DNA of 53,701 nt, taken from an uncultured Gammaproteobacteria bacterium (GTDB lineage Bacteria; Pseudomonadota; Gammaproteobacteria; Pseudomonadales; Azotimanducaceae). Positions 1-9,036 of the stretch are shown here, piece after piece. The number at the start of each line of letters is the position of its first letter. Within the stretch, counting starts at the first letter, position 1. A program made the translations under genes and the position numbers. The notes beneath the pieces are model-generated. The model made no database searches and was not told where the DNA came from. It saw only the letters and a list, made by a program, of their open reading frames with translations. Where the stretch lies: assembly GCA_913045175.1 (NCBI GenBank), contig CAJWQG010000022.1, positions 1-53,701 on the forward strand, given 5' to 3'.

Positions 1-960
1 TATTGAACCAACAGACATTCCCTGGCCGACCAACGACGGGAACACTGGCGGGACACCCTGACCATTACTCTGATGGCATGCCAGGCAGAACTGATTGTAG
101 ACCGACTCGCCTTCTTCCATTAGCTCAGCTTTCGTCCAGACCTTGCCGATGGTTTCATAAACCAAACGCGCCGTTTCCTGTTTTTCCGCCAGCCAGGTCT
201 CATATTCACTTTCGGTCACCGCATGAACAACGATGGGCATAAAACCGTGGTCTTTGCCGCAAAGTTCCGCACACTGACCCCTATAGATTCCCGGTTCATC
301 GACGACCGTCCACGCCTCATGGACAAAGCCCGGAACAGCATCCTTCTTAACGGCGAAGTCAGGCACCCACCAGGCGTGGATCACATCTTCGGAGGTAATC
401 AGAAAGCGAACCCTTTTATTGATCGGTATAACCAGCGGTTCATCCACTTCTAACAAATAAAACTCATTCTTATCTGCCAGATTGTCGATCTCTTCCCTTG
501 GAGTCGATAGATTGCTCACAAACTTAACTTCATCGGCGGGGTCATCGCTAAGATAGGTGTACTGCCATTTCCACTGTAAACCCCTTACTTCAATATCTAC
601 GTCGGAATCTCCAGCGTCATACATATCCCTTAAGGTTGTGGTAGCCGGAATGGCCATAGCTATCAATATAATGATAGGAACGATCGTCCATAGATACTCG
701 AGGGTTGTGTTCTCATGGAAGGTCGCTGGCTTCACACCCAGGGATTTTCGATGTATCAGCATGGACAGAATCATCGTGCCAAACACCAAGACCCCAATAA
801 TCACGCACACGATAAAAAAGATCATGTGCAGGTCGTATACCTGACGAGAAATCTCGGTAACACCTTTCGTCATGTTCACCGTCCAGTCAGCAGAAATCAT
901 CGAACTGCAAGATAGCAATAACATGCCACATGCAGATCGGTACAACATTGCTTTGCGCAT
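1..960 (-). CDS. coxB: Cytochrome c oxidase subunit II with C-terminal cytochrome c domain (3' end outside window)
   Basis: Subunit II of an aa3-type terminal oxidase; it takes electrons from cytochrome c at the periplasmic CuA centre. Read on the minus strand from ATG at 960, with a GGAGA ribosome site just upstream; 320 codons are visible and the frame is open at base 1. Residues 1-25 are a signal sequence with a possible lipoprotein cysteine at C18 (LLSC). Two membrane spans lie at about 46-68 and 92-110. The CuA ligands are present: H195 (VIHAWW), then C230, C234, H238 and M241 in CAELCGKDHGFM. A haem motif CLACH (292-296) starts the fused cytochrome c domain, so this is the caa3-like type with its own haem c. 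The rest of the haem domain and the neighbouring coxA are not in the window. Confidence 0.95.
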   Translation of the reverse strand, partial: MRKAMLYRSACGMLLLSCSSMISADWTVNMTKGVTEISRQVYDLHMIFFIVCVIIGVLVFGTMILSMLIHRKSLGVKPATFHENTTLEYLWTIVPIIILIAMAIPATTTLRDMYDAGDSDVDIEVRGLQWKWQYTYLSDDPADEVKFVSNLSTPREEIDNLADKNEFYLLEVDEPLVIPINKRVRFLITSEDVIHAWWVPDFAVKKDAVPGFVHEAWTVVDEPGIYRGQCAELCGKDHGFMPIVVHAVTESEYETWLAEKQETARLVYETIGKVWTKAELMEEGESVYNQFCLACHQSNGQGVPPVFPSLVGQGMSVGSI

Positions 961-1282
961 CAAAAAAAAATCTCCGGGATGCCAGGCTGGGCTAGCCCAA
1001 TTAAATTTCTATAAGGTGCTATATGCACGCTTATACGTGACCGCTACAACTTCGGATTAATTCCTGTTTTATACTGCATGCGGCTCGGTTAGGATGATAT
1101 CTCTAAGGACTTCGATGAGTACGCGATGCTTCGGCTTATTCAGTCGAACCATATGCCCATACTGGAAGCTGTTCTGTGAACGAAGCCAGCAAGCTGCCGA
1201 CCCACTTTAGTTTTTAATTTTATCAGCGCCCGATAGGTGCGTATAGTATATCGACAAACAAAATGTTCGAGACACCATATTT
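961..1282. other. Intergenic region upstream of coxB
   Basis: These 322 bp separate prlC from coxB, both on the minus strand, and should hold the coxB promoter and leader. No clear sigma70 pair and no hairpin-plus-T-run terminator was found. An inverted repeat CACG-TATAAG-CGTG lies near 1028-1041. On the minus strand, 1152 to 1069 could encode a 27-residue peptide (ATG, then VRLNKPKHRVLIEVLRD and on to TAA). It has no convincing ribosome site, so it is noted but not called as a gene. Confidence 0.5.
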
Positions 1283-3307
1283 TTAAACGTTTCTAATGCC
1301 ATCCTGATTCAAAAGAGCTCGTACATCCGGCTCACGTCCACGAAAAGCGACAAACAATTCCATCGCATCTTTGGATCCACCTTGTTCAAGAACAGTCGAA
1401 AGAAACTTCTCTGCGGTTTGTCGGTTGAACACGCCATCCTCCGCAAATTTGGAGAAGGCATCAGCTGCCAGTACCTCGGCCCACTTATAACTGTAATAAC
1501 CAGCAGCATAACCTCCAGAAAAAATGTGCGAGAAACCATGCTGAAAACGATGGAACGATGGAAAGGGAACCACTGACACTTCTTTCCTAACCTCATCGAG
1601 AATCCGCTGCACCTGGTTTTGTTCATCCGTATCAAACTCAACATGCAATCTGAAGTCGAACAGAGCAAATTCCAGCTGACGCACCATCATCATCGCAGAC
1701 TGGAAATTGCGCGCACTGAGCAGTTTCTTTAGTAGCTCCCCAGGTAGTGGGGCGCCAGTTTCAAAGTGACTGGACATGATCTCCAGCGCTTCCTCCTGCC
1801 AGCACCAGTTCTCCAAAAACTGGCTGGGCAGTTCCACGGCATCCCACGCAACACCGTTAATGCCAGATGCGCCAGCGTAATCAACTTGAGTCAACATATG
1901 GTGCAGGCCATGTCCAAATTCGTGGAACAACGTGACTACTTCGCGATGTGTTAACAGGGATGGCGAATCGCCTACCGGTGCACTGAAGTTACAGGTGAGA
2001 TAGGCTACCGGCAGCTGTATATGTCCATTGTCAACTCGCCTGACGCGACACTCGTCCATCCACGCACCACCTCGCTTGTTGCTGCGCGCATATAGATCCA
2101 TATAGCAACGCGCGATCAATGAACCGCCGCGATAAAGGTTGTATGTCGTAACATCGTTATGCCAGGTTGTTACGTTGTGAGTCTGTTCGATCTCAATGTC
2201 ATAAAGGCGTCGTACTATCTCGAGCAGACCCTCAATAACCTTGTGCGCAGGGAAGTAAACACGGATGTCCTCATCTGAGATGTCGAACATCTGCTTCTTC
2301 AATTTTTCAGAGTAATAGGCGAGGTCCCAGGATCGTATGTCTTCAACGCCCTCTTTCAGTGCAAATTCGCTGAGTTTGGCAAACTCTTCCTGAGCGGCCG
2401 GTCTGGACCGTCCTGCAAGATCGTTCAGGAAAGACAACACCTCTCCTGTCGTCTTCGCCATTTTGGTTTGTAGCGATACGTCGGCATAGCTTGCATATCC
2501 AAGTATTTGCGCCATCTCCCTTTTCAGCGACAAGATCTCTTCAATAACTTCGGAGTTGTCCCATTGTTCGGGACCAAGCTCAGAAGCCCTGGTTGCGTAT
2601 GCGCGGTAAACTTTCTCGCGCAACGCACTATCATCACAATAGGTCATGACCGCGTTGTAGCTGGGAAATTCCAGCGTTAACAGGTAACCCGTCTCTCCCC
2701 TGATTTCTGCCGCCTGCTGCAACATGGCGAGAAGGGAATCTGGAAGACCCTTAAGCAGGTCTTTATCAACCAGCAACGACCAGTCTTGCGTGGCATCAAG
2801 CACATTCTCACTAAACTTGCTGGATAAAACTGAAAGGCGCTGTTCAATTTCTGCAAAACGTCGTCGCGACTTCTCTGATAAATCAACACCGGATAGTCTG
2901 AAACCCCGTAGCTCGTTTTGGATAATCTTTTTTTGCGCCATGGATAGTTGAGCATACCCTTCACTTTCTTGAAGAAGCTCAAAGGCGCTAAATAGAGAAG
3001 CGTTCTGCGCAAGTTCCGTGTGATATGCACTGATGATCGGTACACAATTGTTATACGCCTCGCGCAGCGCATCTGAGTTGGTCACGGCGTTCAGATGTGA
3101 CACCGGAGACCAGGCCTGATTCAAACGATCGTGAGCCCTCTCCAACGGGGTGACCAGGGTATCCCATGTGGAAGCGCCGCTGCTTACAAGAAACTCAACA
3201 GTCTCGCGGCATTCTCCTAGCAGTGCCTCTATTGCCGGAACGACGTGTTCAGGTGAAATCTGGTCAAAAGGAGGTAGATCATGGTTCTCGAGCAGCGGGT
3301 TGTTCAT
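1283..3307 (-). CDS. prlC: Oligopeptidase A (M3 family zinc metallopeptidase)
   Basis: Cytoplasmic metallo-oligopeptidase that degrades short peptides, including cleaved signal peptides, in the family of E. coli PrlC/OpdA. The 674 residues match the usual length of about 680. The zinc motif HEFGH is at residues 462-466 (H462 and H466 ligands, E463 catalytic) within LFHEFGHGLHHML. It is followed about 25 residues later by the conserved glutamate region WDAVELPSQF. The N-terminal part (NNPLLENHDLPPFDQI) is also typical of the family. The ATG overlaps the aroE stop by 4 bases (ATGA), so it is translationally coupled as the last gene of a purE-tsaC-aroE-prlC run. No terminator is evident after it. 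Confidence 0.95.
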   Translation of the reverse strand: MNNPLLENHDLPPFDQISPEHVVPAIEALLGECRETVEFLVSSGASTWDTLVTPLERAHDRLNQAWSPVSHLNAVTNSDALREAYNNCVPIISAYHTELAQNASLFSAFELLQESEGYAQLSMAQKKIIQNELRGFRLSGVDLSEKSRRRFAEIEQRLSVLSSKFSENVLDATQDWSLLVDKDLLKGLPDSLLAMLQQAAEIRGETGYLLTLEFPSYNAVMTYCDDSALREKVYRAYATRASELGPEQWDNSEVIEEILSLKREMAQILGYASYADVSLQTKMAKTTGEVLSFLNDLAGRSRPAAQEEFAKLSEFALKEGVEDIRSWDLAYYSEKLKKQMFDISDEDIRVYFPAHKVIEGLLEIVRRLYDIEIEQTHNVTTWHNDVTTYNLYRGGSLIARCYMDLYARSNKRGGAWMDECRVRRVDNGHIQLPVAYLTCNFSAPVGDSPSLLTHREVVTLFHEFGHGLHHMLTQVDYAGASGINGVAWDAVELPSQFLENWCWQEEALEIMSSHFETGAPLPGELLKKLLSARNFQSAMMMVRQLEFALFDFRLHVEFDTDEQNQVQRILDEVRKEVSVVPFPSFHRFQHGFSHIFSGGYAAGYYSYKWAEVLAADAFSKFAEDGVFNRQTAEKFLSTVLEQGGSKDAMELFVAFRGREPDVRALLNQDGIRNV

Positions 3308-4119
3308 CTCTCTACGCGCAGCGCCTCAATTACACTTGCTGTCTCGACATCCACATCAAACCAGATCTTAAAGCCCTGGGCCGCTTGCTCTACAAGCATT
3401 CCTAACCCATCAGCAAGATCGTCCGCACCCTGTTCCTCACTCCAGGACAAAAAAGGGGTAGTCGCCTTGCCTTTGGAAATCCCGTAAGTCATGTCATAAC
3501 AACGTGATGCCTCGGAAACAATCGAAGTGGGAAGCGCCAGTGGTTCACCTTTTAGTCCCGCCGAAGTCGCGTTGATAATAACGTCGTACGCATGCTCGAG
3601 CGTGGCGACGGCGCACAACCGGGTGTCCCCATGAACCCGTTCAATTTCCTGAGCTTTGCTAAGGGTACGATTCAATATGTGAAGCATTCTCGGGCCACTT
3701 AATAAAACATCTCCCACGACACCACTGACAGCACCGCCAGCGCCGAGGATAAGAATACTCTTGTCTTTGATCGACCATCCCAGGTTGTTTTGAATGTCGT
3801 TTATCAAACCTGCGCCATCGGTGTTATCACCATGAATCACGCCATCACGAACACTGACCGTATTGACCGCTCGAGCCAGCTTCGCTGCTTTTGAATGTTG
3901 TTCTGAGAAATCAAACGCATCCTGTTTACAAGGCGCAGTAATATTAAATCCCACGCCCCCTGAATCGAGAAACCTGTTTGCACACTGTTCGAAATCGTTG
4001 GCCGGTACAAGAATGCGTTCGCAGCTAATATCCAATCCGTGTTGCGCAGCAAAGAGCTGATGAATCTGTGGAGACTTGCTATGTGCAATCGGATTTCCAA
4101 AAACGGCAAGCTGGTGCAT
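3304..4119 (-). CDS. aroE: Shikimate dehydrogenase (NADP+)
   Basis: Reduces 3-dehydroshikimate to shikimate in aromatic amino acid synthesis. The 271 residues match E. coli AroE. Substrate residues are visible: S14 and S16 (AHSKSP), K65 (catalytic) in NITAPCK, N86 and D101 (GDNTDGAG). The NADP-binding loop GAGGA is at about 127-131, and NATSAG follows further on. The catalytic segment reads TAPCK where most homologues have TVPFK; the lysine is kept, so activity is expected. Its ATG shares one base with the tsaC stop (TAATG), and its stop overlaps prlC by 4 bases, so the three are co-translated. The tsaC-aroE pairing is common in gammaproteobacteria. Confidence 0.95.
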   Translation of the reverse strand: MHQLAVFGNPIAHSKSPQIHQLFAAQHGLDISCERILVPANDFEQCANRFLDSGGVGFNITAPCKQDAFDFSEQHSKAAKLARAVNTVSVRDGVIHGDNTDGAGLINDIQNNLGWSIKDKSILILGAGGAVSGVVGDVLLSGPRMLHILNRTLSKAQEIERVHGDTRLCAVATLEHAYDVIINATSAGLKGEPLALPTSIVSEASRCYDMTYGISKGKATTPFLSWSEEQGADDLADGLGMLVEQAAQGFKIWFDVDVETASVIEALRVER

Positions 4120-4697
4120 TAGCCTGATTTACCCGGTCGAATCACTGCACCACTCTCCAGATCTCGTATTTCACTGGGCCCATCCTGGTCTCCTAGCTGA
4201 CCTGGAACAATAAAATCCACTTCCGAGCCAAAATATTGCCGCACCCTTAGTGCATCCAGGGCGGGTGGGCGACCGGTTGGGTTCGCAGAGGTTGAAACGA
4301 TCGCACCGCCAAGCGCGTCACAAATAGATCGAACGGTAGGGTGGGTAGAAACACGTAGCGCTATACGGCTATGAGCTCCCTTTATCCAGGTTGGAACGCT
4401 ACCGTTATCAGGGACAAGAAATGTCACTGCCGATGGCCAAACTTGTTTGAGTTGCTCACGCGCTTCCGGAGATATCCCTTCCAGATACTGATTTACATGA
4501 GATATATCAGACGCAATGAGAATCAGGCCTTCACGCCAATCCCTCCGTTTCAGGTTGAGCATATGTCCAACCGAAACATCAAGATCAGGAAGACAACCAA
4601 GACCCCACACACCCTCGGTCGGATATGCTATAACGGCGCCGTTTGTCAGCCCATTGACTATTCGATCGGTCCGCCATCGTGGGAGTTCATTAGGCAT
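4119..4697 (-). CDS. tsaC: Threonylcarbamoyl-AMP synthase (YrdC/Sua5 family)
   Basis: Makes threonylcarbamoyl-AMP from threonine, bicarbonate and ATP, the first step of t6A37 tRNA modification. It has 192 residues, the size of the single-domain TsaC form rather than the longer Sua5 with an extra C-terminal domain. Family landmarks are PTEGVWGLGC near residues 26-35, LKRRDWREGLILIA (normally KxR...KGLIL) and STSANPTGRPPA. It overlaps the end of purE by 8 bases and shares one base with aroE, placing it inside a compact operon. Confidence 0.93.
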   Translation of the reverse strand: MPNELPRWRTDRIVNGLTNGAVIAYPTEGVWGLGCLPDLDVSVGHMLNLKRRDWREGLILIASDISHVNQYLEGISPEAREQLKQVWPSAVTFLVPDNGSVPTWIKGAHSRIALRVSTHPTVRSICDALGGAIVSTSANPTGRPPALDALRVRQYFGSEVDFIVPGQLGDQDGPSEIRDLESGAVIRPGKSG

Positions 4698-5175
4698 TCA
4701 ATTTAGCGTTCTTCTGACGCACTGCCTCAGCGTTATCTTCCCTGTCCTTTATCAGTCTAGCTGCTATGTCGGGATTCTCTATACCCAGCATCTGTGCCGC
4801 AAGATATGCGGCATTCTTAGCACCAGCCTTGCCAATCGCCACACAGGCCACAGGAATTCCTCCAGGCATTTGCACTGTTGATAGCAACGCATCCAATCCG
4901 TTAAGAGAGGCGTCGATCGGTACACCGATCACGGGTTTCAATGTCTGCGCGGCAACCGCGCCAGCAAGGTGTGCCGCCATTCCAGCAGCGGCAATGAAAA
5001 CAGCACAGCCTCTTTCCTCGGCATGGTGTACATAGTCCCTGGTATCTTCAGGAGTCCTGTGCGCGGATGTAACTCGTACTTCACACTCAATATCCAGATC
5101 CTTGAGTACTGCTATAGCAGACTCCATTACTGGTAAATCAGAATCTGAGCCCATTAAAATCGCAACGAATGTCAT
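4690..5175 (-). CDS. purE: 5-(carboxyamino)imidazole ribonucleotide mutase (PurE class I)
   Basis: Moves the carboxylate of N5-CAIR to C4 in de novo purine synthesis. The frame is open upstream to 5220, but the family N-terminus begins at the internal ATG at 5175 ([13 protein letters not shown]), preceded by GGTGGG, giving 161 residues as usual for bacterial PurE. Motifs are GSDSD (nucleotide-binding loop), SAHRTPE with catalytic H39, and the glycine/alanine-rich [11 protein letters not shown] stretch. purK is not adjacent in this window, although it often follows purE. It lies 54 bp after the dprA remnant and overlaps tsaC. Confidence 0.93.
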   Translation of the reverse strand: MTFVAILMGSDSDLPVMESAIAVLKDLDIECEVRVTSAHRTPEDTRDYVHHAEERGCAVFIAAAGMAAHLAGAVAAQTLKPVIGVPIDASLNGLDALLSTVQMPGGIPVACVAIGKAGAKNAAYLAAQMLGIENPDIAARLIKDREDNAEAVRQKNAKLNA

Positions 5176-5229
5176 AGCATACCCACCGGTTGAAAAAGGA
5201 AGGCAAAGTAACCCAGACATGATTCAGTT

Positions 5230-6296
5230 TCAAGATCTTACGTATCCACCTTTGTCCTGAGCCACCAGACCGACTATCTCCAGTTCCACCAGGGTGGACA
5301 TTACCTGGCCAACTGTAAGCCCTAGCACAACTTCGATCTGATCGACGCGCTGGGGTTCGGTATCCAACGCGTCATATATTTCAAGTTGAATTGCTGTCAG
5401 TTTGGGTCCTGTTTTAGTTACCGGCGCACGACTTGCCATGAAAGACAGTTGAGACGAGATGTCATCAACACTCTCAACCAGCGTTGCACCGTCGCCAATA
5501 AGCTGATGGCAACCCTGACTCTGCTTACTATTAATATTCCCGGGTACCGCAAAAACCTCTCGGCCCTGTTCCATACAGAATCTGGCCGAAATCAAAGACC
5601 CACTCCGTGGTGTCGCTTCAACTAAAACGGTACCCAGCGATAAACCAGTCACCACTCGATTTCTTCGCGGAAAATTCCCAGGCATTGCAGGCATGCGTAA
5701 CGGGAACTCGCTAATCAAGATACCCTGATCTGCAATATTTTTAGCAAGCTTGTAGTGCCTCGCTGGATACACCTGGTCACATCCTGTTCCCAGGACTGCT
5801 AAGGTATATCCGTTTTCTTCTAGCGCACCCTGATGGCTCGCCGCGTCTATGCCAAGGGCCATACCACTCACCACGACCATACCACTCGCTGTGAGCTCTG
5901 CCGCTATTCTCCGCGCATTTTTCAATCCACTTCGCGTCGGATTTCTACTACCAACCATTGCAACACAAGGAAGCGAAAGAACCTCTGTATTACCTATGGC
6001 AAACAACACCACCGGTGGATCATAGATTTACTGCAGCGGCAATGGATAACCAGATCCCTCCAGGGTGAGCAAGTGGTGATCGTTCTGCCGAAGCCATTTC
6101 ACATCTGCATCGACCTCTGACCTCAGGTCACGACGAGCGCGGTCCAAAACCGACCGAGATCAAAGGGCTTGAGCGCTTAATCGCAAGCACGCTCCCAGAC
6201 CTCAGCAGCGTCACCGTATTGCTGTAAAAGCAATCTCAGCTTTTTTGGCCGATTGGCCATTAACCGAAAAAGATAAAGAAGGTCTATATCAGGCAT
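5230..6296 (-). pseudogene. dprA: dprA remnant (DNA processing protein A), broken by a frameshift and stops
   Basis: DprA protects incoming single-stranded DNA and loads RecA during natural transformation. A proper start exists at 6296 (ATG after GAGGA) and encodes an N-terminal helical domain typical of DprA (LLQQYGDAAEVWERACD), but this frame stops at TAA 6177-6179. The reading then continues in another frame (DRARRDLRSEVDADVKWLRQ ... EGSGYPLPLQ) and meets TAA at 6028-6030 in place of a glutamine or lysine codon, right before IYDPPVVLF. From GTG 6012 to 5230 a clean 260-codon frame covers the Rossmann core (VGSRNP, VSGMALGIDAASH, GTGCDQVYPARH, PRRNR) and the C-terminal winged helix. No good ribosome site precedes this part. 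A functional short form is possible but unlikely. Confidence 0.82.
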
Positions 6297-6378
6297 TGTA
6301 GTTTCCTCATGACGAAAACCTACCTGTCGTTCCACGCCGCTGGACAGCGGCGATCACTGGAAAAGTTTGGGGAAAGCG

Positions 6379-7458
6379 CTAGGGGTTTCTTACGACATCA
6401 CCCACGCGGAGCGGATCTTCGGTCTGCAACACCAATACATAGGCCATTTTGTCAAAACTGCGAAATATCATTAACAATCCTGCCCGTTCTGTGGGTAACC
6501 GAACCCTTTCGCGCAACACCCGATCCCGGGCGACATTACCGCGCTTGTAGATTGCCAGGACATCACCAACAGTAAGGCCGTTCTCTTCACCACGATTGAC
6601 GACTACTACAGAACTTCGGCCAACCTGAGTCACGCCACCCAATACAGTCATGATGACGCCATCCACCTGTTCGCCAGGGGATTTAGGATAAAACATGGAC
6701 TCTACACGCCGCTCTTCTGTGGGCATTAATCGATTACCGATACGTACATCAGTATTTACCTGTGTAAGTTTCAACGTGACGATATGGCCAGTGCGAGAAG
6801 TTATCTGAGCGGCACCAACCTGTGTCGCTTCAAAGCCGAGAACTTCATCAGTTTCAGGGTCAACGTATACGTTTCCTTCGCGGAAAATACCGTAAACCGT
6901 AGTGTTGTCATCCCAGTCACCTCGCGCATAGAGCTCATCCCCCGGACCAAATATCAATCGGTCGGCTGTCCCCGAAAGAATATAGGACGCATTGGGCAGA
7001 CGATACTGCCCGACGATACTTCACGTTGTTAGAAGATTTGCGATAGCATCCAACGGTATGGCAGGGATCGCGCTCGTCAACATGGAACCTTCTTATTCTG
7101 GGCTCTACTTTATGGTACCGGTCACCCTGCCCGACCGTTTTCGCAGGAGATAGACGGTCAGTTCTCGATGCATCTCCCCTTTGTAACGACAACTGAGGCT
7201 GACCATCGACATAACTCAACACAATTTCATCACCCGGGTAGATCAGGTGCGGATTCTGAATACCAGGATTCACATGCCAGATTTCTGGCCACATCCAGGC
7301 ATCCGTCAGGAACATCCTGGCAATGTCCCACAGAGTGTCTCCGTCCTGGACCATATATCGGTCCGGATGGTCATCCTTTAGTAGCTCATCTTCCGAGAAT
7401 ACATGCGGCGATAGCCACCAACCAAGATAAGTATCAGGGACAGAAGAGTTTTCTTCAT
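6379..7458 (-). pseudogene. tsaP: tsaP-like LysM protein remnant, with two frameshifts and one stop
   Basis: TsaP is a periplasmic peptidoglycan-binding LysM protein associated with the type IV pilus secretin; in Pseudomonas it sits between dprA and def, as here. The ATG at 7458 starts a signal peptide ([15 protein letters not shown]), but that frame ends after 26 codons. The LysM domain is in a different frame ([20 protein letters not shown] ... [20 protein letters not shown]), about 7410 to 7095. The C-terminal part returns to the first frame near 7090 ([19 protein letters not shown]), meets TGA at 7021-7023, then runs intact from 7020 to 6379 ([20 protein letters not shown] ... [12 protein letters not shown]). 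Three lesions in about 360 codons make a working product very unlikely. Confidence 0.85.
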
Positions 7459-7580
7459 AGGGCGAATCTCAGCATTAAAAAGCGTACAATATCACGTACT
7501 TAGTACGACTGAATTTCCATGATGATCATAATCTTAGCAGCACAAGTTGCATTATTACTAGAGGTATATTGCTAAACCAC
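7459..7580. promoter_or_regulatory. Divergent intergenic region between tsaP remnant and def
   Basis: This 122-bp AT-rich gap should hold the promoter for the def-fmt-rsmB-trkA-trkH run on the plus strand and the former tsaP promoter on the minus strand. A perfect 13-bp palindrome, CGTACT-T-AGTACG, lies at 7495-7507 and could be an operator. AGAGG at 7560-7564 is a candidate ribosome site. It fits a TTG at 7569 in spacing, but is 16 bases from the preferred def ATG at 7581. No clear -35/-10 pair was identified. Confidence 0.4.
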
Positions 7581-8084
7581 ATGGCTTTATTAGATATTTT
7601 AGAATTCCCGGACGCCCGATTGCGCACGACAGCGAAGCCCATAACAAACGTAGACGGCAAAATCGCCAGCCTTGCCGAACAAATGTTGGATACGATGTAT
7701 CAGGCGCCTGGAATTGGACTTGCTTCCACCCAGGTCAATGTCCACCTGCAGTTGCTGGTTGTCGACGTTTCCGAAGACAAGGATGACCCCAATATCCTGT
7801 TCAATCCCCGGATTATCAACGCCGAGGGGGCGCTTGAAACCTCAGAGGGCTGTCTGTCAGTACCCGGCTTCTATGAACCCGTCACCAGACCTGAAAATAT
7901 TACTTATGAAGCGGTTGGACTGGATGGTGAAGTTTTCCAAAAAGATGCGTCAGGTTTGCTAGCCGTTTGCATCCAACACGAAATGGATCATCTCGATGGC
8001 AAGTTGTTTGTAGACTATATTTCCAGCACCAAACGTCAACTGATCCGCAAAAAGCTGCTGAAACAACAAAAACTGCGCGCTTAA
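7581..8084 (+). CDS. def: Peptide deformylase
   Basis: Removes the formyl group from the N-terminal methionine of new proteins. The 167 residues from ATG 7581 start MALLDILEFPD, exactly like family members; an in-frame TTG at 7569 would add four residues. The three metal/active-site motifs are present: GIGLASTQ (Q51), EGCLS (metal ligand C91) and HEMDH (H133 and H137 ligands, E134 catalytic). These positions match E. coli Def closely. fmt begins in the stop codon (TAATG), so formylation and deformylation enzymes are co-translated, as is usual. Confidence 0.97.
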   Translation: MALLDILEFPDARLRTTAKPITNVDGKIASLAEQMLDTMYQAPGIGLASTQVNVHLQLLVVDVSEDKDDPNILFNPRIINAEGALETSEGCLSVPGFYEPVTRPENITYEAVGLDGEVFQKDASGLLAVCIQHEMDHLDGKLFVDYISSTKRQLIRKKLLKQQKLRA

Positions 8085-9022
8085 TGAACATCGTTTTTGC
8101 CGGCACGCCGGATTTCGCTGCCGCCCATCTCAACGGGTTGATCCAGAGCCCGCATCAGGTCCTGGCGGTAGTCACACAACCGGATAAACCCGGTAAACGA
8201 GGAAGGCGTCTCGTGCCAAGTGACGTAAAGCGCCTGGCCGTTGACTCAGGTCTACCCGTTTTACAGCCAACACGGTTAACCTCTTCCGATCTCGCCGATT
8301 TTCATCCGGAGCTCCTCATCGTGGTCGCTTTCGGCCAGATCCTCGATAAAGATGTATTGGAATTGCCGTCCCATGGTTGTATTAACGTTCACGCTTCATT
8401 ATTGCCCCGATGGCGTGGTGCCGCACCTATCCAGCGGGCGCTCTGGGCTGGTGACCGTGAGACCGGGGTCTGCGTTATGCAAATGGATGAGGGGCTCGAT
8501 ACCGGAGATGTCCTTTCACGTAAACAAATAAACATTAATGACACCGACACAGCTGGGTCCTTAACCACGCGGTTAGCTGAGGCCGGTACCGAGCAATTAC
8601 TCGGTATCCTGACACAATTCGAGCAAAACACTGTCTCTGCTACCCCACAGACAACCGAAGGAGCAACCTACGCAAAGAAGATCACCAAGCAGGAAGCCCA
8701 AATAAGCTGGAACGCTGACTCGCATAAGATCGACAGACAGGTCAGGGCCCTGAATCCGGACCCCATTGCCTACAGCTTTCTTGGCGACCTTAGAATCAAA
8801 ATCTGGGGTTCGCTGCCATCACAAGCCAATCATCATGAATCGCCTGGGACAATCACTAAAGTTGATGAGAAAGGCATACACGTCGCAACCCAGGACGGTT
8901 GCGTCATATTAACTCGTGTTCAGCTTCCTATAGGAAAAGGCGCAGTTTTGTCAGCCAGAGACATCCTAAACTCGCGCCAGGAACTACTCGCTCCAGGACT
9001 CAAATTTGAGGCTCATGCCTAA
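8084..9022 (+). CDS. fmt: Methionyl-tRNA formyltransferase
   Basis: Formylates initiator Met-tRNA using 10-formyltetrahydrofolate. The frame extends upstream into def, but the family start is the ATG at 8084 (MNIVFAGTPDFAAAHL), which overlaps the def stop by one base and gives 312 residues (E. coli 315). The conserved folate-binding/catalytic segment HASLLPRWRGAAPIQ is present, with asparagine just before it in INVHASLL. The C-terminal tRNA-binding OB-fold domain (VRALNPDPIAYS onward) is complete. It is the second gene of def-fmt-rsmB-trkA-trkH. Confidence 0.97.
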   Translation: MNIVFAGTPDFAAAHLNGLIQSPHQVLAVVTQPDKPGKRGRRLVPSDVKRLAVDSGLPVLQPTRLTSSDLADFHPELLIVVAFGQILDKDVLELPSHGCINVHASLLPRWRGAAPIQRALWAGDRETGVCVMQMDEGLDTGDVLSRKQININDTDTAGSLTTRLAEAGTEQLLGILTQFEQNTVSATPQTTEGATYAKKITKQEAQISWNADSHKIDRQVRALNPDPIAYSFLGDLRIKIWGSLPSQANHHESPGTITKVDEKGIHVATQDGCVILTRVQLPIGKGAVLSARDILNSRQELLAPGLKFEAHA

Positions 9023-9036
9023 AGTTTTATTAATTA

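Noticed and set aside
557-1060. Plus-strand frames at 3-1060
   Set aside because: They are antisense shadows of coxB, whose minus-strand frame has the CuA and haem motifs.
5230-6012. The 260-codon dprA frame as a complete normal gene
   Set aside because: The upstream sequence still encodes recognisable DprA N-terminal segments broken by a frameshift and stops, and the GTG start has no ribosome site.
7967-8083. An N-terminal extension of fmt
   Set aside because: It lies inside def; the TAATG junction gives the canonical MNIVFAGTPDF start.
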